A stretch of 64,000 nucleotides of DNA from Spodoptera frugiperda (lineage: Eukaryota; Arthropoda; Insecta; Lepidoptera; Noctuidae). Each line of letters opens with the position of its first letter. Position 1 is the first letter of the stretch. Shown in pieces: positions 11,226 to 22,461 of the stretch. The DNA lies in the NCBI RefSeq assembly GCF_023101765.2, contig NC_064236.1:20830571-20894570 (forward strand), given 5' to 3'. Made by a program: the position numbers and the translations under genes. Below the pieces are notes generated by a model that saw only the letters and a list, made by a program, of their open reading frames with translations, had not been told where the DNA came from and did not search any database.

Positions 11226-11702
11226 ATATATTATAAAAAAATAAATTAACTAACAGTATGTATTTATACCAAATTCATATTAAAATCCGCACACATTACA
11301 TTAATAAATCTTTTTTTTTTATTGAATGAATCTTTGTGTTCCTTGTGCAAACGTACCAAGAAACGCAGATGGTCGCGATAACTACAGGAAATAGGCCTTA
11401 GGTTTTTTAAATTCTTTTTATTTTCTAATTTTTATCCGCAACTTTAACAGAATAATCATTAAGTAACCAAGGGTCTTATTTTCATTGCATAATATTGATT
11501 AATTTACATTTCTTGTACATTGATGAAATTAAGTGGGGCAGGATCTGGCATTGTCATTTTAAAAATCAACATTATGTTTCCTTTAATTGCTACAATCACA
11601 GATTATTAACTTTAATTAATGCTAATCGTATAATTACAGATGGTTTTTGAAACACTAAGAAATATATACCTACTAATTATGTACTATACTATAGACATAA
11701 AC
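11226..11702. other. MULE interior downstream of its transposase, no gene seen
   Basis: This AT-rich sequence lies 3' of the minus-strand transposase and is likely its 3' flank. I see no ORF or repeat of note. Confidence 0.45.
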
Positions 11703-13140
11703 TTAAAGTCTAAGTGTTTCCAAAAAATGTCCAACAGACATATTCCCATGCAGAAATTCCATTTGCATATCTTGTATGAATTCGTCCTTGAGTACATGTT
11801 TCATCTGCCTTTCTTTAAATCGTTTTAATTTGTTTTTTACCATCGTGTGTCGGACTGTGACCAATGATGCATCCTTTTGTATAATGTTAAGAAAATGTAA
11901 GATATTGGGCTTCTTTTTCCCTACTTCCCGATTCAATTTGTTGTGCCAGCCCTCCAAACAGTTAGTGGTGCGATGCTGACTTCCGAATACATTCCAAGTT
12001 TGTATAAAATCTTCTTTTAACCATTGCTTTGTCATATAGGCTCGAAACTTTATAATGTTCTCGTCTTCTGTTTGCTTCCGTGTGATATATGACCAACCGT
12101 TTATAACTTCAGATGGTGGTAGTAAAGGGAGTACAGCGCTCAATGCTACTTCCCGGATTTTTACTGGATTGCTCGATTTCGTGATTTCAAGATCGCGCCC
12201 TTTTCGCCAAATAGCCTTGTTAAAATGATAGTAACATCCGCTCACTATTACAGATGGAAAAACTTTAGCAATGGCGCTCATAGCTGCTTTTTCATAATCA
12301 GTTTTGTATTTTGTGGGATTCCATCCAGGTACTTGGGATTTAATTAAAGAAAATAAAGCCACGTAGGACGATTGTTGTCTATCACTCATTAGAGCGTACA
12401 CAAGTGGCACGATGTTTGTACTGTTCACAGTACTTCCAATATCACCATGTATGGTGTATAATTGATCAAACGGTTTTGGACAAATTTTAAAGGTTCCATC
12501 GCTGTAATAATCCTGAACTGTAAGTAATAACTCTCTTGCTCTTTGTGTACAAAAGATAATTATTCGTTTATTATCGTAGTAATAATCTGCCATTAAAAAA
12601 TCTTCATATCCGGGAATTTGCACGTCTTCTATTTTGTCGCATTGGATTTTATTAACTCCTGCTACCTTATTTCTATATCTATACAACGATGATTTGACAG
12701 ATTTAAAACTTGGCATTTCAGCAATAAGTTGCAATCCTCTATTTTCGTACGAAGCTACCATAGCATTATAACATTGAGGAACTGCTGGGTAATTTTGTGT
12801 AGTCAAATCTTGCTTGCATCTGTAGAGGTGTTCGTCAATTTCATTTTTGGCAAAGTTGGGTGTGCATGTGTGAGCAGTTTCTTCAACAATATTTCCGTCC
12901 TGAAAAGTAAAAAATCTTTCTATAGCATCTAATTATAGGACCCATAATAGATCAGCCTCTAGTTATCGGATACTTACTAATAAACGTTCATCTCATACCT
13001 ATCAACCTAATTAACAAGTTATTAGTACTTCCTAATACCTTATATCCAAAAACTTTATTGACATATTGACATAGTTAAAAAAATACTTAAATACTCACTT
13101 TTATCCTGATACGCCCTTTACACATTTTCCTTCTCTGACT

Positions 13141-15030
13141 AGAATTATTCGCTTGTTTTCAGTTTCTCATTTCTGCAGACTCGCATTTTTTCGGATTCGC
13201 ATTTCTTCAGATTCGCATCTCTTCAATTTCTCATTTCTTCTGTATCTCTTTTCACCATATATGTACAGTCGCAACGTAAATAAAACAAACACAGCAATTA
13301 GATTGAATATAACGTGTTTAACCTTTTTGATCCTATATATTATTGGCTGGATAATATCTAATAATGTCTTTGTAATTTTAATGTCAGTTTTAGAATGTCA
13401 TATTATTCAGCTTAATCATTGAGTTGGTGTTTGATTTATTTAATTTTGTCGTTCCTGATTACCATGAATTCAGATAATATTGTGTTTATTAAAAGTGCCC
13501 GTAATAAAGATGTGCTTATAAAATCTGGACATAAATATTATTTCAGTACAAAGAACAAAAGTGGTTCAACTAATTGGAGATGTGTAAACCAGTCTATTTG
13601 TTGTGCATCTATTACATTATCTTCAGATAGGATTGAAATATTAAGAGTATCCCAACATGTGTGTAAGCCTAACATAATGAAAAATAAGGTCGATATCTGT
13701 CTTCAAAAATGTAAGGAAAGAGTTGCAGAATGCATGCAGCCAGTTCAATCTTTATTTGAAGATCAATTTGAAGACTTAAAAGAAACTGCTTGCACAAGTA
13801 CATCTCGAGAAATACCTTCCTTTAAATCTGTTAAAGATACATTGTACCGACATCGTTACAGAGCATTAACAGTTAAAAAAAGTACGTTTAATAATGTACA
13901 AGATGTAGTTCTGCCTAAAATTTTAAGTGAAAACTTCTTAGTAAGCGACTTAGATAACATCTTAGTATTTGCAACCCCTATGGCTGTTGATATCGTGAAA
14001 AATGAGACCAGCTATTTGGGCGATGGTACTTTCAAAATTGTGCCTAAACCGTATTACCAGCTATATACGTTGCACGTAGATTTAAGCAAAACTGAAAATT
14101 CTGGAATAGTGCCCGTTATTTATGCTCTTTTACCGGATAAAAGTGAAAGTACATATAATAAACTTTTTTTAATTTTGAAAAGTAAATTGTTTTTAAATAT
14201 TACTCATTATGTAAGTGATTTTGAAATGGCTGTCCTCAATGCTGTAAAGAATAATTTCATTGATGTCGAACTGAAAGGATGTTTTTTTCATTATCAAAGG
14301 GCCATATGGAAAAAATGTAAAGAATTAGGTATAACTTCCTATGATGAAGGCCGTGAGTTCGTAAAGAAACTTATGGTGACAGCTCTGCTACCTTCACAGC
14401 TTATGCCGGAAGCATTTATATACATATTTGAAAATGAACCAAACGTTCAAAATGTACACACATTCAAAGAATATTTTCATAATCAATGGATTAAAAAGAT
14501 ATCATCCAACGTTTTGAGTTGCTATAATGAAAAAAATAAGACGACAAGCTCGTTAGAGGGCTGGCATCACCGCCTTCGAATTAGGATAGGTATTCATCCA
14601 AAGTTATTTTTATTCATTTCGTTACTAAAAAAGAAGGAAGATTCCAAGATTTTAGAATAAAAAGGAACCAATCTAAACCTACAAAGCCTTCTAAAAAAGA
14701 TCAGGAGCAAAAAGAAATTATTCAGAAATGTGTATCAGGTGACATAGCCATTCCTGAGTGTATAACATTATTATCTCGGTTGTAAAATATCTTATGTTTT
14801 CTGTTATTGTTTTGTATTCCCTGAAAACGCAGGTAGAGGTGTACTGATACGTCTTCTGTAATAATTAAATGTTTTGTTTTTACCATATCTATTTGTTTTT
14901 TATTGTAACTGTACTCTGATTAATTGAGATGCAGAAGAAATGAGAAATTGAAGAGATGCGAATCTGAAAAAATGCGAATCCGAAAAAATGCGAATCTGCA
15001 GAAATGAGAAACAGAAAACAAGCAAATAAT
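13141..15030 (+). mobile_element. Second MULE, nested in the first MULE's transposase gene
   Basis: The left end is AGAATTATTCGCTTGTTTTC, and the right end is its near-perfect inverse (15033 back to about 14928). TIRs are about 110 bp. TCTCTGACT lies on both sides (13132-13140 and 15031-15039), a 9-bp duplication whose last bases overlap the TIR end. The TIRs contain repeated GATTCGCATTTTTTC-like and TTTCTCATTTCT motifs. It encodes its own transposase on the plus strand. Confidence 0.83.
13464..14784 (+). pseudogene. FLYWCH-MULE transposase of the nested MULE, one frameshift
   Basis: The likely start is ATG at 13464 (MNSDNIVF). An N-terminal FLYWCH finger (GHKYYFSTKN, WRCVNQ..CCASI) is followed by the MULE core: GDGTFKIVPKPYYQLYTLH, SDFEMAVLNAV, GCFFHYQRAIWKK and SSLEGWHHRL. 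The first frame ends at 14660, but family sequence continues in another frame (DFRIKRNQSKPTKPSKK to ITLLSRL, stop near 14784). So one single-base shift in the A-run at 14627-14632 separates it from an intact protein of about 440 residues. No intron is apparent. Confidence 0.82.
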
Positions 15031-15204
15031 TCTCTGACTACACTCCCATATTGAAAGACTAGTATTGTACTGTTTTTTCTTATAAAATTGATGTCCTGCT
15101 CGAAGCAGAATGTTTCCAACTCCTCTTTGTATTATCACAAAAGACGATTTACCCAAACTGGCACATGCATTATTTGTAGTATTTAACAACAGTGAGTAAC
15201 ACAA

Positions 15205-15522
15205 CGGGTGGAACGAACGAAGTTTATGTTAGGAAATGTATCGTCAGTTAAAATAATAATTATTATTATAATTTTATTATTATCACTTTTATTTATTTCT
15301 TTTATTAAATTAAGTCAATTGACAGGAGTCACCACTCCAAAAAGTTTAATTAGTAATATAGGTCGCCACACAATTAAAGGAAACATAATGTTGATTTTTA
15401 AAATTTGATTCTATATAACTCTGTTCTGACATTTTTATTTAATAACTAAATTTTTTTTTTTCGACTGTTGTTAGCGTGTTGACATTGTGACTTTTTTATT
15501 TAATTCTATATGGCATAACAAA
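15205..15522. other. MULE interior between transposase start and right TIR
   Basis: This is the expected promoter side of the minus-strand transposase. It has a purine/TTATTA-rich run (15252-15290) and no ORF of interest. Confidence 0.45.
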
Positions 15523-15746
15523 TAAAAAATCTAAAATCTAATGGCACTTTTTATTTTAAATCGTAGCAATTGTCACCCTCCCCCCCCCCCCGGTGACAAC
15601 TGAGAAACATACTTCCCATTTGTCCCCTCTAGTCAGCTTTCAAAGGGAACAGTCGGCACGAATTGTCACCCCGGTAACAACTGGGAAGACAATTCCCAGC
15701 TGTCACTCCGGGGGACAGGTCTAGAGGGGACTACTGGGAATAATCG
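15523..15746 (-). repeat. Right TIR of the 11.3-kb MULE
   Basis: This is the inverse of 4474-4683, with a C-tract at about 15578-15590. Confidence 0.85.
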
Positions 15747-16285
15747 TTAAAATGTGGGCTATATGCTGGTGAAAATTTGAAGTTTATATTTGAATTAGAT
15801 GCTTGAGAGCCAATTTCGTCGGAATTTGATTTTAAAAATCTAGCCAACTCATTACATGCACCGACGAAACAGGTACCATTGTCAGAGTAAATCGTTCGCG
15901 GTCGTCCTCTGCGGGCAACGAACCGGTCTAATGCAGTTAAAAATGTGGTGCTGCTTAAATCGGTGACAAGTTCTATATGAACTGCTTTAATGGCCAGACA
16001 AACGAATATACAGACATATGACTTTATGAGTCTGCTTCCTCTGCCCTTTCGGTTCAGTATCATGACGGGACCGGCATAGTCGACCGCCGTGTTGGCAAAC
16101 ACATAGTCAGTATGTAGGCGACTGGAAGGAAGGTTCCCCATGATGGGTTGGATGCTTTTTCCTGCAAAACGACAGCATTTAATGCATTTATGAACGGTCT
16201 GTCTGGCTAGGTTTCGACTATTAATAAACCAAAATTTGTGACGAATTGTAAAAAGTAATAAAAAGTAATAAGAGTATATTTACTC
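15747..16285 (-). pseudogene. BEL/Pao integrase, N-terminal part
   Basis: Read on the minus strand it shows HKCIKCCRFAGKSIQPIMG (zinc-binding remnant), then DYAGPV (first Asp) and IYSDNGTCFVGA (second Asp), ending at SPHFN where the MULE entered. The frame starts abruptly next to a run of AGTAATA repeats (about 16253-16275). The sequence just before belongs to the end of the protease/RT linker, so RT and RNase H are deleted here. One in-frame stop is visible at the junction. Confidence 0.85.
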
Positions 16286-16420
16286 TTTAATGAAGTTGCA
16301 ATATTGCTCTTTAAAATGTGGTTCACGTTTGAATCTACGTTCTAAGGACAAGAATCTGGACAAAGCTTGTTCGTAAGAATCACCAAACCTATCAGGCGAC
16401 TCCTTCAATGGAATCGTCAC

Positions 16421-18373
16421 TTAAAATCGCCCATCAGGCAACCGGATAGTATTATTTATAAAGCTTTGTTCACATTCAAGCTCTTCCTTAGATATTTGTT
16501 TACGTGTAGCGACTGTTTCTAATTCAAAAAATTTAGATAATTTATTATGTAATTGATCGTCATTGTTTTGTAAAATAAGATGATTGCAATGGACTGTATT
16601 AGTGATTTTTGAACGTTGTGTTGATACTGGGCCTGCTATTAAGAAACCCAGTTTAGATTTATTTAATGTTGGTTTATTTTTACCCAACGATATATTTTGA
16701 GAACCGAGTATGGTCCAAAATATTTTAGCTCCAAGAAGCATATCGACTGGAGCAGGTATGTGGAAGTTAGGGTCCGCCAACATAATGTGCGGCGGTATAT
16801 TTAATGTTGAAACATCAACTTTAGTAGTTGGTATTAACTGAGTAATGCGCGGAACGACATGACAGGAGACGCTCTCGCTATAATTATTAAATAATGACGA
16901 TATGGGTACGTCACAGCACTTTGTTAGGCATGATATTTGGGAATTTAACCCTTCGACAACGGTTAAAGTAGAAGAAGTAGGTAAGTTAAGTTTAGCACAT
17001 AGACTTTCAGTTATAAAACTTGAGGTACTACCACTGTCAAGTATAGCACGTACTTTGTGGTATTTACCATTGTTGTCTGTCACATGGATTAAGGCCGTGG
17101 ACAGTAGAACACAATTGCTTTGAATTGCTGACAATGTTATGTCTTGAGTAGGACCAGGAGGCTGACCTTGAATATCAGGCTGTGGCAAAGCGTGTAATAA
17201 AACGTTACTTGTCGAAGGTACAGGCTGCGCAGACGGCGCAGTCGTTTCATGATCATGAAGCAAGCTGTTGCGCCGCACGCCGCACGAACGACATGGTCCT
17301 AACCTGCATACACTGTCAGCAAGACCTTGACGTAAGCAATTCAAACACAATTTAAGTACCTTAACTTTGTCAAATCTGGTTTCTAAAGGTAATGACTTGA
17401 ACTTCTGACAATGATAAAGTGCATGATTGCCTTTGCAATATAGACAAGCGAATTTACGAGCTGGAGGAGAATAAGTGTTTGCCACAAGTGTTTTGTGTCG
17501 AACATGTGTAGTGTCGCTCGACCGACGCTTTTTATGATTATTCTCCATTGTGTCCAAGAAATCAGCACGATCCTTTAGGAAATCATTAAACATTTTGAGA
17601 GTGGGCAAATCTTTCAACCTATTACGATAGGATTCCCACTTATGGCTCGTGACTGTGTCGAGCTTGTTTGAAATTATTTGAATTAGCAATACATCCCAGT
17701 GCTCAGTAGGAAGGTTAAGTTTTTTGAGTGCTCTGAGGTTCCTATTGACTGTATCGATTAGGTTAAGTAATGATTTTGATGATTCCTTCGCTAATTGTTC
17801 CAAGTTAAAAATGGCTTGAATGTGATTGTTTACTAATGATCTTTTATTATTATAGCGATCGCAAAGAAGTTCCCAAGCTACTTCGTAATTATCACTTGAG
17901 AAGTCTAAAGACTGAATTACTATAGCGGCGCTATCTTTCAATGCGGCTCGTAAATAATGAAATTTGTTGATATTTGGTATCGATTTATTTAAGTGTATGA
18001 GAGTACTAAATGTGTCACGGAATTCCAGCCAGTCATGACACTGACCCGAAAAACTAGGCAAATGGATAGTAGGAAGTTTAAGTTTTGGCCCACCTTCAAG
18101 CGCAGTACAACAAGAACCTGTCTCCGAGTGGTCGCTGCCCGCAGGCTCGGCTGCTGGAGCCAGCAGGTCTCGAGCGCGCGCGATCACCCTGAAGTACTTG
18201 GTCTCGAAGGCCTCGCGTTCTTTGTACTGCTCATCTGGAATTTCCGTGGAATTTTCTATATCGCACTGAATTGAATCGAAATCGGTATAGATTTCTTCAA
18301 TTTTAGATAAACGGACATTCAATTCATTTATTTGTAATCTACTTAAGCTGTCACAACTCTCAACGGTTTGCAA
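16421..18373 (-). CDS. gag-pro: BEL/Pao gag-protease polyprotein (650 residues, truncated pol)
   Basis: A long open frame encodes an N-terminal helical region and a DUF1759 capsid-like domain (roughly residues 95-270; LPSFSGQCHDWLEFRD, LCDRYNNKRSLVN). CCHC-type knuckles lie near residues 315-365 (CLYCKGNHALYHC, CLNCLRQG), then an A17-type aspartic protease (AILDSGSTSSFITESL). It stops at 16421 in sequence that normally leads into RT (CEQSFINNTIRLPDGRF); family-like residues continue after the stop. With RT missing the product could at most be Gag and protease. Confidence 0.85.
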   Translation of the reverse strand: MQTVESCDSLSRLQINELNVRLSKIEEIYTDFDSIQCDIENSTEIPDEQYKEREAFETKYFRVIARARDLLAPAAEPAGSDHSETGSCCTALEGGPKLKLPTIHLPSFSGQCHDWLEFRDTFSTLIHLNKSIPNINKFHYLRAALKDSAAIVIQSLDFSSDNYEVAWELLCDRYNNKRSLVNNHIQAIFNLEQLAKESSKSLLNLIDTVNRNLRALKKLNLPTEHWDVLLIQIISNKLDTVTSHKWESYRNRLKDLPTLKMFNDFLKDRADFLDTMENNHKKRRSSDTTHVRHKTLVANTYSPPARKFACLYCKGNHALYHCQKFKSLPLETRFDKVKVLKLCLNCLRQGLADSVCRLGPCRSCGVRRNSLLHDHETTAPSAQPVPSTSNVLLHALPQPDIQGQPPGPTQDITLSAIQSNCVLLSTALIHVTDNNGKYHKVRAILDSGSTSSFITESLCAKLNLPTSSTLTVVEGLNSQISCLTKCCDVPISSLFNNYSESVSCHVVPRITQLIPTTKVDVSTLNIPPHIMLADPNFHIPAPVDMLLGAKIFWTILGSQNISLGKNKPTLNKSKLGFLIAGPVSTQRSKITNTVHCNHLILQNNDDQLHNKLSKFFELETVATRKQISKEELECEQSFINNTIRLPDGRF

Positions 18374-19238
18374 ATAATTTTCAAATAGCGTCAGCTTAGC
18401 TTTTAATGATGCACGCCTTTTAATTAAAGTTTTTACTTCTATGGTGAAGCAAGTGAAACTATATTTAAACGTAAGATTTGAAAGTAATGTTTAAAAGTGA
18501 CTATTTATATTTTAAATGCAAGCTAAGTTTAAGTCAGTATAAGGATATACCTATTATGTTAATTGTACCAAACAAAGCGATGAAATGAGTTGCTAGAAAA
18601 GATCACAAGCAATTAGCTCAATGCAGATAATTCAAAGATAAGAAAAATGGAACGATTACTTAAATTAGCATGAATGTGAATGTGTGGGTGAACTGAGGGA
18701 CCACACTGGGAATTCGCGAAATTAATGTTCTAGGATTTAGTAGTAGACCTAAAACAATTGTAGAACGAATCTGGAAATTTGTAAACAAATATATTAAAAA
18801 CTACGACCCATAAAGTGTGGTCCCTCAGTTCTCAAAGACGATCAGCCAGATCTCGGAAAGTATCTTATAAAAGAAGGTTTTGTGAATACAGACATTTAGT
18901 AAAGAATTTGTAAAGATATCTATTAAATAACAGACCACAAAGCATTAAAGATAAAAAAAGTATAGCAACTGAACTGTGGTCCCTCAGTCCTTAAACAAAG
19001 ATAAATATTTTAGTGAATATTACTGAATAAAACCGTTATTATTCTACATAAAGTTTTAGTAAAAGTCTTAAAACATTATGTAAAAAGAAATGGATCTTAA
19101 ATATCGAAGCATTTCGAAGATAGCGATGATTAAAAGTGGTCCCTCAATCCTCTCCTCCACTGACATTTAGACACTGCTAGCTGCTAGACGAGAGGAATAT
19201 CAGAAAGTCTAGTGTACTTAACATTTAGTAATAGTTTT
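18374..19238. repeat. Region upstream of BEL gag with spaced GTGGTCCCTC motifs
   Basis: No ORF is present. A 14-16 bp motif occurs four times: once inverted (AACTGAGGGACCACAC, 18691-18706) and three times direct (18815-18830, 18974-18990, 19134-19150), spaced 120-165 bp. CATTTAG-type words lie between. The same layout with one changed word (GGCTCCTC for GGTCCCTC) occurs in the adjoining Foldback arm. The stretch may be BEL leader or an outer module of the Foldback arm; BEL primer site and the last 28 bases of the 5' LTR are missing, so a deletion accompanies this junction. Confidence 0.6.
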
Positions 19239-20566
19239 CATGTCCGTAAGGATTGAGGAGCCACATCAGATTTTTAAAATCTGATTTTACCATTATTTAG
19301 CAGCAAGGAAGCTGATTTTGCAGCACGAATTCTAGATTTAGCAGCAAGATATATAACTAGATATATTAATGCAAAAGTGGCTCCTCAATCACCTATAACT
19401 CGTTAAGTAATAGATGAATATTTTTGAAAATTTTGTATCATTTAGCAGCAATTTTGCATATTACCGTCTACAAATTTCGCTTCTGTGGCGCTAAAATGTA
19501 AGAAAATACAATACTTGTAGTATGGCTCCTCTATCTAAATTTAACAGGTGAATTTCTACTGGATATGAGCGATCAATTATTATATTCGACATAATGATCA
19601 TTTAGTAGGTGTTGTGTTTGTTTTTGCAGTATAGGAATAAAATAGTAAAACAGAGTAAATTTTATAGATGAACGCATTTTCTTTGGCTCCTCAATCCTGA
19701 CGTTCTAATTATATATGTTTGACTGTACCCACCTGAGATGACAACGGAATCTAAAGCCAGAGATACTAGCATTTAGCAAATATGTCTGCTAAATATATCT
19801 GCACAGTTCAGCAATGTATTTAATTTAGATTCTGAAAAAACAATACTTAACTATTTTCTTGTAAATTCGTAGTGTAGGGTGACCACAGTTTGAGGGTATC
19901 TACAAATTATTATTTCTCTTACCAACCGACAATAATATTTATTTAACAAAGTGTTCATTAGCAGTGAAGTATTCTCGTTTGTATATTCACGTAGAAAATA
20001 AATACTTAACTTGGATTTCCTATAAATATAAAGTTAATCATCACGTTTGTGTCATCATAGTTGAATTGTGGGGATATTAATATGTGCAATATTGTGCAGT
20101 GATTGATAATTTAAGTGCAGTACGATATCCTGTTTTCAATGTAAGTACACTTTGTGCCGACTATTGCTATTATTTATATTTATTTATTTAATACGCAGTG
20201 TTCGGATTCGAAGTTTACAAATTGAAATAGAAAAAATTTAAGCACTTTCATGTTCTAACATATTTGTTATTATTACGTTATGAAAAAATTCAACAACCAG
20301 TCGGAACCTGCGACTTTCGTGTCGTACCATGCTATATAAAAATTACTAAAAGTCATTTTATCCAACGAAATATTATTAGATTGATGATTGGTCGCTTCGA
20401 CTAGATAAGTGACTGAGGATATTTATTATTATTGTTGTTTCAGAACCATTATGCCGAAAGGCCGCCAATCGATAGTAGATCTGGTGGATCAACAAAAAGT
20501 ATTTTCTAAATATGCTGAGATACTACAAAATCCTAACATTAAAAGTACTGACCCTATTTACCCGAC
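19239..20566 (+). repeat. Foldback left arm
   Basis: This 1.33-kb arm has four copies of the TGGCTCCTCAATC motif: inverted at 19251-19266 and direct at 19376, 19521 and 19681. It also has repeated CATTTAGCAGCAA words. Beyond 19700 it has unique sequence, a probable leader intron end (TTGTTTCAG, 20434-20442) and the first codons of the transposase (ATG at 20451). Confidence 0.82.
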
Positions 20567-21005
20567 TGCGCCAGAAGGAGGGTTATGTTTTTCGAGAGTA
20601 TGTATGTATGTATGTATGTATAATTGTTTGGCACGCTCTGCAGCCTAAACGGCTTGATGGATTTTGGCTTGAGAGGTGTCGTTAGATTCGTATTTACTGT
20701 GAGAGTGACACTGGATATATCAAAATAATAAAAAAAACAAAATGGCGGATTTTTGGCGCCAAATTCGAATATTGCTCACTCTCTAGCCTGAACGGCTCGA
20801 TGGATTTCAGCTTGATAGGGGTCGTTAGATTCGTATTTACTGTGAGAGTGACACTTGATATATCAAAATAATAAAACTAAAAGAAAATAAAATAAAAAAA
20901 GGTAATTTAAAAAACTAAAAATCCCGACTGCGTTTCTTTATAATATGAAAATGAAAAAACCCTAAAACAAGAAAGTCATCGTAAAATGTAAGCAGTCGGG
21001 ACCCA

Positions 21006-22461
21006 TCTATACATATAATAAAATCGTAGAAAAGTGCTGTCTGTACATTGAAAATAAAAATAAAAAAAATAGCAGGGGTTATTGTTATGTCGATGTCGAA
21101 CCCAAAAATGTAATTAACTTTTTTTTTGTCTGTTTGTCTGTTTGTCTGTTTGTCTGTTTGTCTGTTCGTCTGTGCGCGCTAATCTCAGAAACGGCTGATC
21201 CGAGTTGGATGCGGTTTTCACGAATATATTGTGGGATGCTTAAATTTACATTTAGTGTTTGTTTCATGTCAATCGGTTCATAAATAAAAAAGTTATGTCA
21301 AATTAAAGAATCACGTCGAACATTCTATGCTTATACCATTAATCTCCGCAACTATTTGACGGATTTGGTTGAAATTTGGTACAGATATAGTTTAGAACCT
21401 TAGAAAGGACATAGATATATTTTTATTTCAAAAATCAAAAAATAAAAATAAGAAATAAATTATTTATAAATAATTCTATGTCGATCGTTACACGACTTCG
21501 GTTCATGTTATTGTTTTAATTTATCGAAAAAAAGTAAATTAATAGTAAAAAGGTATGAAAAAAATAATATCAATATAATAAAACATTTAGTACAAAGAAA
21601 ATGCTCTAACGGAGTATAGATAATTCTATGTCGATCGTTACACGACTTCGGTTCATGTTATTGTTTTAATTCATCGAAAAAAAGTAAATAAATAGTAAAA
21701 AGGTATGAAAAAAATAATATCAATATAATTAAACTTTTAGTACAAAGAAAATGCCCGAACGGAGTATAAATAAATAATCCAAGTTGTCTTTATCCTCGAT
21801 AGATGGCGTTGGGATCGAAATAGATCGCGCTATGGTTTCGTTACATTCATTTGGTTGGGTATCGGCCGAGCGCTTCGGTACTATCGTAGAAAAAGTGTAT
21901 TATCAGTCGTATGATTATTTGTCTGTAGTGGTCCTGCTGTTTCGTATATTCTAAATTGGTTTCGTTGTATTTGTCAATTAATAAGTTTATTTGTTGGGTT
22001 TTCCTGGTTAAACTATTTAACGTAGGTTTAGTTTGATATCGATTATTAGTAGTTACTGTAGTTAGTTTTTTTAATAAAATTGTAAGTCTATTTTTTTTTA
22101 ATTAGTTTAGATTTAAGTCGTTTCTTTTAAATTATTTAGTTTAAGCTTGGTTATTATAGCATAGAGGATAGATTGTAATATAGTTTCTTTTTTAATTGTT
22201 ATAAATTCGTAATTCGTAGTTTTCTTTAGTTTTAAGTTAGTTTAAGTCCGTTTTTAAACTATTTTTTCAATGCCCTAAGTGAGTATACATCTATTAAATT
22301 CAAACGCAGAGCTCATTATGTTGATTTTTGAAGAGTTCCCTGGAATATCTTCCACATCTCATTTTTGAAGAGATCCCGCGAGATCGGGAACTATGTGGTT
22401 AAAACCAAAAATTTGCCGGAAGTCACTATTCCACGCGAACGAAGTCGCGGGCAAAAGCTAG
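21006..22461 (+). mobile_element. Second non-autonomous Helitron
   Basis: The 5' end is TCTATACATATAATAAAATC; the 3' end is GTCGCGGGCAAAAGCTAG with the CGCGAAC-GAA-GTCGCG hairpin just before. Host bases are A on the left and T on the right. A (GTCTGTTT)n tract (about 21128-21168) precedes a GCGCGCTAATCTCAGAAACG block, similar to the other Helitron. A 150-bp tandem duplication occupies 21471-21770. No Rep/helicase ORF. Confidence 0.78.
21471..21770. repeat. 150-bp tandem duplication inside the Helitron
   Basis: Two copies begin TAATTCTATGTCGATCGTTA at about 21471 and 21622 and remain over 90% alike by eye through GTACAAAGAAAATGC. Confidence 0.8.

Larger units (their letters stand above)
11703..15204 (-). 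pseudogene. FLYWCH-MULE transposase of the 11.3-kb element, interrupted by a second MULE
   Basis: The gene has an N-terminal FLYWCH zinc-finger exon (about 15204-15034, resuming at 13140-13099; marks LLRAGHQFYKK and IWEC) and a large exon 12899-11703 of 398 codons. A GTGAGT donor lies at 13098-13093 and a TTTTCAG acceptor at 12906-12900. The large exon carries the MULE DDE core: DGTFKICPKP (first Asp), TDYEKAAMS (second Asp), GCYYHFNKAIWRKG (C-x-x-H) and CLEGWHNKL (Glu). The catalytic exon is open throughout. The FLYWCH exon is split by the MULE at 13141-15030, which leaves a CTCTGACT-type duplication on each side. Before that insertion it would have encoded a typical transposase of about 470 residues. 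Confidence 0.82.
4474..15746. mobile_element. Long-TIR MULE (Mutator-like element), 11.3 kb, host of further insertions
   Basis: The left end begins CGATTATTCCCAGTAGTCC and the right end is its reverse complement; the inverted repeats run about 210 bp (4474-4683 and 15523-15746), including a G/C tract of 7-12 bases. TTAAAATG flanks both sides (4466-4473 and 15747-15754); because the TIR itself starts with CG the duplication may be 8-10 bp, which fits MULEs (usually 9). The element sits in the BEL integrase codons. Its own transposase is the minus-strand gene at 15204-11703. A Helitron, a Ty3/gypsy element and a second MULE have entered it. Confidence 0.85.

Noticed and set aside
18691..19696. 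CRISPR-like regular motif spacing
   Set aside because: Motif orientation alternates, spacing is 120-165 bp and no cas-like gene exists; it fits a transposon arm.
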